The notes beneath the pieces were generated by a model, which made no database searches, was not told the origin of the DNA, and saw nothing but the letters and a program-made list of their open reading frames with translations. Positions 44,888-53,411 of a stretch of DNA of 64,000 nt are shown in pieces. The stretch is taken from NCBI RefSeq assembly GCF_009928525.1, contig NZ_JAABOK010000005.1:62692-126691 (forward strand), in the 5' to 3' direction. This DNA comes from Chitinophaga solisilvae. Its GTDB lineage: Bacteria; Bacteroidota; Bacteroidia; Chitinophagales; Chitinophagaceae. Each line of letters opens with the position of its first letter. Position 1 is the first letter of the stretch. The translations under genes were made by a program, and so were the position numbers.

Positions 44888-46042
44888 ATGCGTTCCTTCC
44901 TCACTCTCCTTCTTTTCTTCATACTCGATCCTGTCCATGCTCAGCAACCTTTACTGCAGCAGGTTTTAAAGGATACCCGTCCGGCGGTGCTGCAGCGGGC
45001 GAAATGGGCCATGCAACAAACACCGGAAACCATCACTGCGTATAGGTGTGACCGTAGTGCTGGTGGAAAGCATGATTTTTTTTCAGAGGGAGACTACTGG
45101 TGGCCGGATCCTGTGAGTAAAGACAGTCCGTATATTCAGCGGGACGGACAATCCAATCCGGATAATTTTGTGAAGCACCGGGAGGTGATGATCCGGTTCA
45201 GCCGGGTGATGGGAGCGCTGGCTGCCGGCTATGTTGTCAGCCGGGATAAGACGTATCTGCATCAGGCATTGCTGCATGCGCGGGCCTGGTTCCGGGATAG
45301 CGATACGCGGATGAATCCTCATCTGTTATATGCACAGGCCATTAAGGGGCGGGCAACCGGCAGGGGTATCGGTATCATAGATACGATTCAGCTGCTGGAA
45401 GTAGTGCAGGCGTTGCGTATTATGGAGAAGGCAGGAATGATACCTGCGGCGGATCTGGTGGTATTCAGACAGTGGTTCCGGGATTACCTGCAGTGGTTAA
45501 CAACGCATCCTTACGGGAAAGATGAGATGAATGCAAAGAATAATCATGGCACCTGCTGGGTGATGCAGGTAGCTGCTTTTGCGTTGTTTGTACAGGACCG
45601 GCAGCTGATGGATTTCTGTGCAGACAGGTATAAGAATGTGTTGTTGCCATCTCAGATGGCGGAAGATGGCAGTTTCCCGCTGGAGTTGAAAAGAACTAAA
45701 CCTTACGGCTACTCGTTGTTTAACCTCGATGCCATGAGTACCGTATGTCAGCTGCTGGGCAGTGCGGGATATGATTTGTGGCAGTATACGGCAGCAGGAA
45801 AAAATATGGCAGCAGGAGCGGCTTTTATGTATCCTTTTGTAAAGGATAAACGTAGCTGGCCTTATGCAAAAGATGTGATGTACTGGGAGGAGTGGCCGGT
45901 AGCGCATCCGTTTCTGCTGTTTAATGCAGCAGCATCCGGAAACCGTGATTACTACCGGTTATGGTTATCGTTACCGCATGATCCGCAGGTAGAAGAAGTA
46001 CTGCGGAATCTGCCGGTACGCAATCCGGTGATATTTCTCTAG
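44888..46042 (+). CDS. Secreted alginate-lyase-family polysaccharide lyase (PL38-like)
   Basis: The protein has 384 aa with a signal peptide (FLTLLLFFILDPVHAQ). The alginate_lyase (PF05426) helical barrel is indicated by DYWWPDPVSKDSPY, an RDGQSNP block, and NNHGTCWVMQV, the conserved Asn-His pair used in catalysis, followed by LFNLDAMSTVCQLL. Such enzymes beta-eliminate uronate-containing polymers; PL38 members act on glucuronan. Products would carry unsaturated uronate, the substrate of the GH105 upstream. It lies alone after E11 and has a codon preference (GGG, GCG, GAT) closer to the sulfatase gene than to the five-gene unit. Confidence 0.85.
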   Translation: MRSFLTLLLFFILDPVHAQQPLLQQVLKDTRPAVLQRAKWAMQQTPETITAYRCDRSAGGKHDFFSEGDYWWPDPVSKDSPYIQRDGQSNPDNFVKHREVMIRFSRVMGALAAGYVVSRDKTYLHQALLHARAWFRDSDTRMNPHLLYAQAIKGRATGRGIGIIDTIQLLEVVQALRIMEKAGMIPAADLVVFRQWFRDYLQWLTTHPYGKDEMNAKNNHGTCWVMQVAAFALFVQDRQLMDFCADRYKNVLLPSQMAEDGSFPLELKRTKPYGYSLFNLDAMSTVCQLLGSAGYDLWQYTAAGKNMAAGAAFMYPFVKDKRSWPYAKDVMYWEEWPVAHPFLLFNAAASGNRDYYRLWLSLPHDPQVEEVLRNLPVRNPVIFL

Positions 46043-46174
46043 TTTCTCCCTTTGTTATTGATAAATTTCTGAAGAAAGCAGTTCAAAATGTTCATATTTT
46101 GATAAAAATCTAATTGCCGGAAATGTCAGAATAATTGAATAAATTGAGGGTCCTATGAAATAAACTTTAGAGGT

Positions 46175-46411
46175 ATGAGTTGGATGAACGACCTGTATGT
46201 TATTTACCAGAAACTGGATGCCAACAGTTGTGAAGAGGTAAAGCATGACATTCTCAAAGCCCAGATAGATGGGTGTAACCGGGGAGAAATATATTTCCTT
46301 GTATTACAGCAGTTAGTGCATATAAAGCAGGAGAAGGCGCCTGTTTATGAATTGATTAAAGGAGAGGTAGATAGTATTATTCACTATAGCAGCATGCAAT
46401 ACCGGCATTAG
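46175..46411 (+). CDS. Small hypothetical protein
   Basis: The protein has 78 aa. Mainly helical sequence with several Cys and Glu (NSCEEVKHDILKAQIDGCNR), no signal peptide and no recognised domain. Its stop codon TAG overlaps the TAA of the minus-strand sigma-like gene by two bases, a tail-to-tail arrangement. I cannot assign a function and coding is not certain. Confidence 0.45.
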   Translation: MSWMNDLYVIYQKLDANSCEEVKHDILKAQIDGCNRGEIYFLVLQQLVHIKQEKAPVYELIKGEVDSIIHYSSMQYRH

Positions 46412-47706
46412 CCCTGCAGTTCATTAATAAGTTTCTGTACTTTAAGATAGTTGGATGCTTCCGGTGGAATTTTCAACAGCCAGTCCAGGCATTGCTGTTT
46501 ACGCCCTTCTTTCAGGTAACTTAACGCCATATAGAAAGCTGCTTCGTTGCGAAGGAGTGCGCTTTGCCCGAAAACGGTGAGGAGGTCTTCGCGGGCGGGG
46601 TTGAGCTGATTGAGATCTACCCGGCATACGCCGCGGTAGTAGCGTGCGTAGAGGTTACCAGGATATTGGGCCAGTGTCTGGTTTAATATCCGGATGGCGT
46701 CGCTGTAATGGCCGCGGTCAAATTGCCGGATGGCTTCTTCCGGCAGGCGGAGGCTATCGGTATCAGGAGACTGCATTTCCGTGGAGGCATATTGCCGGTA
46801 AATATTTTTTCGCCAGGGGCTTACATATAGCAGTACTGCGATGCCTGCGGCAATGAGCGCCACCAGTATGATCAGATTTCGTATAGGCGCAGGCGTAGCT
46901 TCGCGCAGGGTAAACCAGGCGTTGCGGTGAGAGAACAGCTGATGTTTTAATTCTTCCCGGTCATCATCAGGGCATATTTTCTGTGCCAGCAGTTGTCTGA
47001 AAAAGTCAAAGCGTTTAACCTGCTGGCTGAAGGTAGCATCTGCCTGGATGCGGGTCATAAACTCTCTTCTTTCCGGTTCTGTCATGTGGCCGGAGAGGAA
47101 GCGGTCGCTGGCGAGCAGGTCATCTTCCGACATGCTGCCGGATTTCAGGGTGGTATTTAATTCTCTGAAGAGGGTGATGTAGCAGTCACGTCTTCTGGCG
47201 GGTAAATCTTCCACCGGGATTTTTGTTTCCACAGCGATATCTTCCTGCAGGCAGTTGGTCAGGGACCAGCGCAGTAATTCCTGGCAGTTGTCTGTCAGCT
47301 GGAGATAGTAGCGGTAGGCCAGTCTTCTTTTCTCTCCTTCTTTCAGTACGTCTTCAATGTCCTGCATATCATCGCGGGAGAGGGCAGCGCTTTCTTCCAT
47401 TTCCATGCCGGCGATGCGTTGTCCGCGCCGTTCCAGTTCTTTTTCCCATATACGTTTGCAGAGCAGGGTGAAGAAGGGTTCGAAGGAGCTGACCTGTAAC
47501 GGATGGCGCCGGGCATAGTAGTAGATATCCATCAGGGCTTCTTCAAAGATATGAGCTGCGTCTTTAATGGTGCCGCTTTTTTGCAGGATGAAACGTTGTT
47601 CTTTGGACGCAAACCGTATGTATATATTTTCAATGATTTCCGGTTTGTGGTGCAGTAACCCGTCAATGTACTCCTGGTCGTTAGTGAATAATGGTTCAGG
47701 TGACAT
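46408..47706 (-). CDS. Sigma factor-like/anti-sigma-like/membrane/TPR fusion protein
   Basis: The protein has 432 aa. Residues 10-100 resemble ECF sigma region 2 (SGTIKDAAHIFEEALMDIYY), and 130-185 resemble a degenerate region 4 (DNCQELLRWSLTNCLQEDIA then RRRDCYITLFREL). Residues 196-242 (DRFLSGHMTEPERREFMTRI) look like the N-terminal helix bundle of Bacteroidota anti-sigma/TPR proteins. A membrane helix follows at 277-295 (NLIILVALIAAGIAVLLYV). 322-430 have TPR-like repeats (FDRGHYSDAIRILNQTLAQY). No signal peptide; the sigma part would be cytosolic and the TPR part periplasmic. A membrane-tethered regulator is inferred. It is divergent from a FecR gene 121 bases away. Confidence 0.75.
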   Translation of the reverse strand: MSPEPLFTNDQEYIDGLLHHKPEIIENIYIRFASKEQRFILQKSGTIKDAAHIFEEALMDIYYYARRHPLQVSSFEPFFTLLCKRIWEKELERRGQRIAGMEMEESAALSRDDMQDIEDVLKEGEKRRLAYRYYLQLTDNCQELLRWSLTNCLQEDIAVETKIPVEDLPARRRDCYITLFRELNTTLKSGSMSEDDLLASDRFLSGHMTEPERREFMTRIQADATFSQQVKRFDFFRQLLAQKICPDDDREELKHQLFSHRNAWFTLREATPAPIRNLIILVALIAAGIAVLLYVSPWRKNIYRQYASTEMQSPDTDSLRLPEEAIRQFDRGHYSDAIRILNQTLAQYPGNLYARYYRGVCRVDLNQLNPAREDLLTVFGQSALLRNEAAFYMALSYLKEGRKQQCLDWLLKIPPEASNYLKVQKLINELQG

Positions 47707-47762
47707 ATCAATCGTTTTTGCCTTATTCGTCTGTAATAAAAATATTAAACCTTACCGAGGTG

Positions 47763-47781
47763 GCCTAATTATTTATTAGGC
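47763..47781. promoter_or_regulatory. Palindrome in the divergent sigma-like/FecR promoter region
   Basis: GCCTAAT-TATTT-ATTAGGC: perfect 7-bp arms, 5-nt centre, 46 bases before the FecR ATG and 57 before the start of the divergent gene. It may bind a regulator or form a hairpin. Confidence 0.4.
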
Positions 47782-47826
47782 GTATCTTGCCAAACATCTC
47801 ACAGGATAGAGACAGGACCCATAATT

Positions 47827-48774
47827 ATGTATCAACCCATACCAGAAATTGATGAGCTGATTACGCGCTTTATTCATTCGCCGCATGATCCTCTGTTACA
47901 GGAACGGATTGCCATGCTCCGGGAGAAAGGTTCCGATCAGTCGCGCTATGTGGAGCAGCGGCTGGAGGCCTGGCTCCGGAATGGTGCAGATAGCAGGGTA
48001 GCGCCGGTTGTTCGCCGAATGGGTGGCGTAAGGCATACTGGTTTACACGGGTTGCTGAAGCGTTGGTGGTGGGTTGTTGCTGCCGTACCGGTTTTCATGG
48101 TGATACTGTTTTTTTTATGCTATACGCCGCGTCATATGGTAACACATACCAATCGCAGCGGCCACCTGGATTCACTGTTGCTGGCAAACGGCAGCAGTAT
48201 TATTGTTAACAACAATGCTGCCATTTCCTATGACAGCTCCGGGAATAACAGCGGACTCGTGGAGGTATTATCCGGGAAGGTATTTATTTCGCTGTCATCC
48301 GATGCCAGCTGTAAGGTAAGGCTACCCTCGCTTGCCTGTCTGCAGGCCGGTGAAGGCGCAGTTTTCAGCATATGCAGCGCCGGCGCCACCACGCACGTAT
48401 TTGTGGTGCAGGGAAAAGTAAAGGTAATACATCCGCAGGAAGGGGATGCCGCACTCACGCCCGCTATGCTCGCCACCATTAAAGCAGACAAGCCGCTGAA
48501 AACCACCACCCTTAAAAGTGATGGCCCGCTTGCCTGGAAAACAGGCCGGCTCTGCTTCGATAATGTTCCGGCAGAAGAAGTGCTGGATATCGTTTGCTCT
48601 CACTATAATATCATTATTCACGTACCCCCGTCGGCCCGGATACTCTACAACGTACCCATCAGTGTAGACTTCACCAATAAGTCAGATGAAGAAATGATTA
48701 ACCTGCTCCAGGCAGCGCTGGATACGCATATAGTGAAGGATAGTAATGATGAATACTATATTTCCCTGAAATAA
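47827..48774 (+). CDS. FecR-family anti-sigma/transducer with DUF4974 domain
   Basis: The protein has 315 aa. A short cytosolic N-terminus (about 1-78), a membrane helix (about 79-98, WWWVVAAVPVFMVILFFLC), the periplasmic FecR beta domain (LANGSSIIVNNNAAISYDSS ... GKVFISL, VVQGKVKVI) and a C-terminal DUF4974/STN-like domain (LCFDNVPAEEVLDIVCSHYN). FecR proteins normally relay a signal from a TonB-dependent receptor to a partner ECF sigma factor. Here neither receptor nor stand-alone sigma factor is adjacent; the only sigma-like sequence is the divergent fusion gene. Convergent with marR across E9. Confidence 0.9.
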   Translation: MYQPIPEIDELITRFIHSPHDPLLQERIAMLREKGSDQSRYVEQRLEAWLRNGADSRVAPVVRRMGGVRHTGLHGLLKRWWWVVAAVPVFMVILFFLCYTPRHMVTHTNRSGHLDSLLLANGSSIIVNNNAAISYDSSGNNSGLVEVLSGKVFISLSSDASCKVRLPSLACLQAGEGAVFSICSAGATTHVFVVQGKVKVIHPQEGDAALTPAMLATIKADKPLKTTTLKSDGPLAWKTGRLCFDNVPAEEVLDIVCSHYNIIIHVPPSARILYNVPISVDFTNKSDEEMINLLQAALDTHIVKDSNDEYYISLK

Positions 48775-48778
48775 GAAT

Positions 48779-48888
48779 CATTTTTTTATTTGGTTATTTG
48801 AGATTTAAATAACAGGAAGATCTGAGCAGATGTTATTCCGCTTATATCTTCCTGTTATTTAAATCTCAAATAACCAAATAAAAAAATG
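48779..48888. repeat. Long inverted repeat E9 (TTGAGATTTA-arm type)
   Basis: Perfect arms of about 43 bp: an AT-rich outer part with TTATTTGAGATTTAAATAAC, then AGGAAGAT; the inner stem (CTGAGC/GCTTA) is imperfect around a loop with GTTATTCC. It lies between convergent fecR and marR and ends one base from the marR stop. Confidence 0.9.
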
Positions 48889-48889
48889 T

Positions 48890-49360
48890 TTAAAGGTTTT
48901 CCAGGCCCTCCAGTAACCTGCCCAATATTTGTTTCAGCTGCTGCATGTCATCCTGCCCAATAACGGCAGTGTAGAAAGCGGTGAGTTCTTCTACGGCTTC
49001 GGAGGCGTTGATCATTAGTTCTTTACCTTTTTCGGTGATGAAAATGATGCTGGCTCTGTTATCGGTGTCATGTTTGCGGGTGCCGATGAAACCTTCGGCG
49101 ATGAGGCTTTTCACGATTTTGCTCATAGCCTGTTTGCTGATGCGGGCTTTTTTGGCGAGTTCATTGTTGATGGTGCCGTATGGGTCAATATTGACCAACA
49201 GTACCATATCACTGAGCCGGAAGTTTACGTAGCCGCGTTCCTGTAATTTATCGGTCAGCCGGCTGTCTGCATCTTTCTTGATGAGGCTTAAATAGCGGGC
49301 CAGACTGTTTGGTCTGAGGGCGAGGGATGCCTCATACCGTGCGTCGGTAGTACTACTCAT
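48890..49360 (-). CDS. MarR family transcriptional regulator
   Basis: The protein has 156 aa. The winged HTH reads INNELAKKARISKQAMSKIV and then the wing KHDTDNRASIIFITEKG with the typical D-R in the wing. Helical dimerisation segments flank it. MarR proteins are dimeric repressors, often of stress or efflux functions. No ligand clue. The gene upstream on the same strand (gap 48 bases) encodes a secreted repeat protein and may be cotranscribed. Confidence 0.93.
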   Translation of the reverse strand: MSSTTDARYEASLALRPNSLARYLSLIKKDADSRLTDKLQERGYVNFRLSDMVLLVNIDPYGTINNELAKKARISKQAMSKIVKSLIAEGFIGTRKHDTDNRASIIFITEKGKELMINASEAVEELTAFYTAVIGQDDMQQLKQILGRLLEGLENL

Positions 49361-49408
49361 TTTGGTTGTAGGTTTATAATAATCGTCCTGTAAAAATTAT
49401 GTGACAGT

Positions 49409-50320
49409 TTATTTTTCTTTTGCTTCCATTTTAGATAATCTGGTTTCCAGCTCTTTATTTTTTTTATCCAGCTGGATAATATATAAGCTCAGTTCTTCAA
49501 TTTTTTGTAAAAGACGTTTGTTGATATCTCCCAGATCCTGTCCGTTGGCGGCTACTTCGCTGGCGGACGGTATTTCAGCCAGGTGCCGGTGCTGCAGGAT
49601 GTAGGATTCCATTTCCGGAATTGACGGCAATTTATAATCTTTTGAGAAAACATAATCAGGCCAGCTGGCGGCTGCGGTGGTAACTTTGACTTTTTTAGCA
49701 GAAATTTCACCGTTGACAGCCAGTTTAGTCTGAGGATTTACGGTACCGATGCCTACATTTCCGTTGGCATAGGAGGCAAATAAGGTGTTGGCAAGATAGG
49801 TATCATTCTGCGTTTTGTATTCAAACGGTACCTCAAATGCTCCTGCCGGTGGTGTGGCGATTACTTCAGCCTTTGTAAATTGCCCGTCTACCGTGGTGAT
49901 CTGATAAATACTCATTCCTACATAACCAACCATATAAATATAAATATCGTAGGTAGTGGCAGCTACCCCTGCCTGATTGGGCATAATACGGATAGCAGTT
50001 ATAAAGGAACCGGTACCGGTTCTGGAGGCAAAGGCCGAAAAGCCAAAGCCATTGACTACAGAAGCGCCGTTACTGGTACGTATTGTCATTTCGGTATAGC
50101 CCATTTGCGCGAGTTCGGCATTATATCCGGCGCCGCCATAAAACTGTATATGGGCTTCTGCGCCACCCTGCGGCAGCGTGAGGGTACCCACTTTAGCCCA
50201 GTTAAGTCCTGGTTTGTTAACAGCATAAAGTGAACCTTTAATCTGCGCTGATAATTGTTTACTGCTGACAAACAGGGTTAGCAGCAAACACGATAAATAA
50301 AATACGGATTTTTTTCTCAT
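49409..50320 (-). CDS. Secreted tail-fibre-like protein with coiled-coil C-terminus
   Basis: The protein has 303 aa from ATG 50320, which starts the signal peptide (MRKKSVFYLSCLLLTLFVSS); the open frame further upstream lacks support. The N-terminal part is a beta-rich pyocin-knob-like segment (GLNWAKVGTLTLPQGGAEAH). Then comes NVGIGTVNPQTKLAVNGEIS, found in Bacteroidota fibre-like proteins, the segment KLPSIPEMESYILQHRHLAE, and a coiled coil to the end (IEELSLYIIQLDKKNKELET). The function is unknown; surface display or self-cleavage of S74 type has not been shown. Confidence 0.8.
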   Translation of the reverse strand: MRKKSVFYLSCLLLTLFVSSKQLSAQIKGSLYAVNKPGLNWAKVGTLTLPQGGAEAHIQFYGGAGYNAELAQMGYTEMTIRTSNGASVVNGFGFSAFASRTGTGSFITAIRIMPNQAGVAATTYDIYIYMVGYVGMSIYQITTVDGQFTKAEVIATPPAGAFEVPFEYKTQNDTYLANTLFASYANGNVGIGTVNPQTKLAVNGEISAKKVKVTTAAASWPDYVFSKDYKLPSIPEMESYILQHRHLAEIPSASEVAANGQDLGDINKRLLQKIEELSLYIIQLDKKNKELETRLSKMEAKEK

Positions 50321-50407
50321 AAAAAAAGTTGAAAGTACGGGACGGTTAAAAACAATGTCAGTCATAGTTCTACAGGACGATTGGGGCGGGAAATTAGCGG
50401 AATATGG

Positions 50408-50439
50408 TGAAAAAAAAGGGCAGACTTGCGTCAACCCTT
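50408..50439 (-). terminator. Intrinsic terminator after uxuA (minus strand)
   Basis: On the minus strand AAGGGTTGAC pairs with GTCTGCCCTT (one mismatch, one G-U) around a GCAA loop, followed by a run of eight T (complement of 50410-50417). It lies about 170 bases beyond the uxuA stop and 90 upstream of the next minus-strand gene. Confidence 0.75.
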
Positions 50440-50606
50440 CTTGTAGAAATTATTTTTTTATCAACAGTGCGATCTGTACACGTAATCAGCCATTACGGTA
50501 TGGTTTCAAATACGCTTTCTGCTCTGGCGTAGCATCTCAGTCCGACGATGGTATTGCTTATCCCCACCTTTACTCTTTGTACGGACCTGATACTGGTAGA
50601 TGTCAG

Positions 50607-51773
50607 TCAATCAGAGCCTAAAGCCCCGGCTATGCCCATTTCCAGGCCACGTAACTCTGCCAGTCCGCGGAGGCGGCCGATGGCGCTGTAACCCGGATTG
50701 GTTTTTTTCTGCAGGTCATCCAGCATCTGGTGGCCATGATCCGGGCGCATTGGAATGGAGACGTTGCGGCGTTTCATGGTGAGCAGGATGTTTTTCACTA
50801 CGGCGAACATATCCACATCGCCTTCCAGGTGGTTAGCTTCGTGGAAGTTGCCCTGTGCATCACGCTGGGTGCTGCGGAGGTGAATGAAATGGATATGATC
50901 TCCGAGGCGTTCTATCATGCCGGGGAGGTCGTTGTCCGCGCGTACGCCATAGGATCCGGTACAGAAGCACAGGCCGTTGGCGGCGTAGGGGGCGGCTATC
51001 AGCAGTTCGCGGGCATCCTGTTCGGTGCTGACGATACGTGGCAGGCCGAAGATCGGGAATGGAGGATCGTCCGGATGGATAGCCAGTTTCACGCCGGCTT
51101 CTTCCGCTACCGGTGCTATCTGCTGCAGGAAATAGAACAGGTGCAGTTTCAGCTGGGTGGCATCGATGCCTTTATATTTATCCAGGGCGGCCTGGAACAG
51201 TTGCAGGGTAAAGCTCTCCTCAGATCCCGGCAAACCTGCTATGATATTACGTTGCAGGAGTTGCTTGTCTTCTTCGGTCATGCTGTCGAAGTGTTCTTTT
51301 GCGCGGGAGATTTCTTCTTCCGTATAATCTTTTTCTGCATCAGGGCGTTGCAGCATGAAGATGTCGAAAGCCATGAAGGCGGCTTTTTCGAAGCGCAGGG
51401 CTTTGGAGCCGTCGGCTACGGAGTAACTCAGGTCAGTACGGGTCCAGTCGAGTACGGGCATGAAATTGTACGTAACGATATAGATACCGCAGGCTGCCAG
51501 GTTGCGTATAGATTCCTGATAGTTGGTGATATATTCCCTGAAATTCCCGCTCTGGGTTTTGATGTCTTCATGAACGGGGATGCTCTCTACTACGGACCAG
51601 GTCAGGCCTGCCGCTTCGATCACTTCTTTGCGTTGTAAAATCTCCTCTTTCGTCCACACCATTCCATTGGGGATATGGTGCAATGCTGTAACGATGCCGG
51701 TGGCTCCTGCCTGTTTTATATCAGACAGGCTAACCGGGTCTTTAGGCCCGAACCATCGCCATGTCTGTTCCAT
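50607..51773 (-). CDS. uxuA: Mannonate dehydratase
   Basis: The protein has 388 aa from ATG 51773; this start gives [16 protein letters not shown], matching the conserved UxuA N-terminus (a nearby in-frame ATG at 51782 is also possible). The TIM-barrel motifs [33 protein letters not shown] segment and HFIHLRS are present. The enzyme dehydrates D-mannonate to 2-keto-3-deoxy-D-gluconate in hexuronate catabolism. The glycerate kinase gene lies 100 bases upstream on the same strand. Uronate released by the lyase/GH105 locus is a plausible source of its substrate. Confidence 0.95.
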   Translation of the reverse strand: MEQTWRWFGPKDPVSLSDIKQAGATGIVTALHHIPNGMVWTKEEILQRKEVIEAAGLTWSVVESIPVHEDIKTQSGNFREYITNYQESIRNLAACGIYIVTYNFMPVLDWTRTDLSYSVADGSKALRFEKAAFMAFDIFMLQRPDAEKDYTEEEISRAKEHFDSMTEEDKQLLQRNIIAGLPGSEESFTLQLFQAALDKYKGIDATQLKLHLFYFLQQIAPVAEEAGVKLAIHPDDPPFPIFGLPRIVSTEQDARELLIAAPYAANGLCFCTGSYGVRADNDLPGMIERLGDHIHFIHLRSTQRDAQGNFHEANHLEGDVDMFAVVKNILLTMKRRNVSIPMRPDHGHQMLDDLQKKTNPGYSAIGRLRGLAELRGLEMGIAGALGSD

Positions 51774-51873
51774 TCTCAGCATAATGCATATGGGTTTAGT
51801 AAATCCAAAACTTATGAATCCAAACCCCAAAAATAAAATCTATCCACACATTATCAAACTTAAAATAGCGGGG

Positions 51874-53181
51874 TTATACTTTGAGTACGATAATGAGGTC
51901 CATGACATTTGTCTGCGTAGGGCCTGTAATCATTTGCCCGCCTGCTTTTGAGAAGAATGTGGCGGAGTCGTGGCGTTGTAAAAAAGTATTTGCCTGCAGG
52001 GATAATTTTTCTGCATTTATCACCGTATATCCGTCAACGATGGCGCCGGCGGCATCGGTAGGCCCGTCGGTGCCGTCGGTACCGGCACTCAGGAGGGTGA
52101 TATTTTCCTGTCCGGCTAACGCAATAGCTGCCGCCAGGGCGAGGTGCTGATTACGTCCGCCGGTACCGTCGCCGCTTACCTGTACGGTGGTTTCGCCGCC
52201 CCAGAGGAGACAGGCAGGCAGCGGTCCGCTCCAGCTGATAGCTTCCTGTACCACCATTTCCGCGACCGTAGGTGCGTTGCCGGTAGTCTGCGAAGAAAAT
52301 ATATGCGGGTGGTAGCCCAGCTCCCTGGCTTTGCCGGCAGCGGCTTCCAGGGCAATCCGGTTGGTGCCGGCCAGGCAGTTGACAACCCGGCTGAAATCCG
52401 GATCACCGGGTTTGGGTGTTTCCGGAAACAGCCCTTCCTGAGCTTCCTGCAGATAATTCCGGATAGGGAGCGGTATCTTTTCTGTCAGCTGATATTGCTG
52501 TAAGACCGCCATTGTATCCGCAAAGGTGGACGGATCCGGTACGGTTGGCCCGGAGCCGATAATACTGAGATCATCGCCGGGAACATCACTGAGAATAATT
52601 GTATATAACGGCGCCGGATATATGCTTTTCGCCAGCCAGCCGCCCTTGATCATTGAGATATGTTTACGCACGGTATTCATCTCGTGAATATCGGCGCCAC
52701 TGGCCAGCAGCAGGCCAAACAGCTCCTGCACTTCTTCCAGGCTGCTGTTCACCGGAAAATCAGCCATCAGCGAAGAAGCGCCGCCAGACAGCAAAAAGAT
52801 AACCATATCGGCGGCAGTAGCCGTATGAGCAATCTCCAGTATTTTAACAGAAGCCGCTACACTATTTGCATCCGGTACCGGATGCCCCGCTTCCAGCCAT
52901 GCCAGGTGCTGTAACGGCAGCGCATGCCCGTATTTGGTAACAATAAAGCCCTGCAGCGGAAAATGCCCACCCAGCAAATGCTCCAGCTCCTGCGCCATAG
53001 CTGCCGACGCCTTCCCGGCGCCAATCACCCATATCCGTCCGCCCGCATCCAGTGTATGGCTGCTACCACAAACCGTAATCGTCCGACCACTTACCTGCAC
53101 GCTGTTACGCATCAGCTGCACCGGGTGCACAGCAGATACGGCGTGGTGGAAAATGGCAGATAATGTTTGATGGGGATGCAA
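51874..53181 (-). CDS. Glycerate 2-kinase, type II (MOFRL family)
   Basis: The protein has 435 aa. The GCKA/TtuD-type fold is shown by IWVIGAGKASAAMAQELEHL, LLSGGASSLMADFPVNSSLE and the C-terminal MOFRL signature region with LLWGGETTVQVSGDGTGGRN and LSAGTDGTDGPTDAAGA. It phosphorylates D-glycerate to 2-phosphoglycerate, feeding glycolysis. It is followed by uxuA, so the pair may form a unit for uronate/aldarate use. Upstream is the nested repeat E7, ending 21 bases before its start codon, which leaves little space for a conventional promoter unless E7 holds it. Confidence 0.92.
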   Translation of the reverse strand: MHPHQTLSAIFHHAVSAVHPVQLMRNSVQVSGRTITVCGSSHTLDAGGRIWVIGAGKASAAMAQELEHLLGGHFPLQGFIVTKYGHALPLQHLAWLEAGHPVPDANSVAASVKILEIAHTATAADMVIFLLSGGASSLMADFPVNSSLEEVQELFGLLLASGADIHEMNTVRKHISMIKGGWLAKSIYPAPLYTIILSDVPGDDLSIIGSGPTVPDPSTFADTMAVLQQYQLTEKIPLPIRNYLQEAQEGLFPETPKPGDPDFSRVVNCLAGTNRIALEAAAGKARELGYHPHIFSSQTTGNAPTVAEMVVQEAISWSGPLPACLLWGGETTVQVSGDGTGGRNQHLALAAAIALAGQENITLLSAGTDGTDGPTDAAGAIVDGYTVINAEKLSLQANTFLQRHDSATFFSKAGGQMITGPTQTNVMDLIIVLKV

Positions 53182-53201
53182 GGTGACCGGTTTTTAGGTG
53201 A

Positions 53202-53411
53202 AATTACGAATTACGAATTACGAATTGCGAATGAAAAGCGAAGACCAGTTTATTTTATTATTTTATTATTTGAGATTTATATAAAAGCGAAGACCAACGC
53301 GATTATACTTTAAGTATCCGCGTTGGTCTTCGCTTTTATATAAATCTCAAATAATAAAATAATAAAATAAACTGGTCTTCGCTTTTCATTCGTAATTCGT
53401 AATTCGTAATT
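53202..53411. repeat. Nested long inverted repeat E7 (AATTACG type containing a TTGAGATTTA type)
   Basis: 210-bp near-perfect palindrome with arms of about 96 bp. From outside in: AATTACG units, AATGAAAAGCGAAGACC (first core), AGTTT, the ATTTTATTATTTTATTATT module, TTGAGATTTA, TATAAAAGCGAAGACC (second core), AACGCG, and a loop holding GATTATACTTTAAGTATC. The right arm mirrors all of it; the only mismatch found is AATTGCG against CGTAATT. The second core lies inside the first, so this is a hairpin within a hairpin. The stop of the spy-like gene overlaps its end. Confidence 0.93.
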
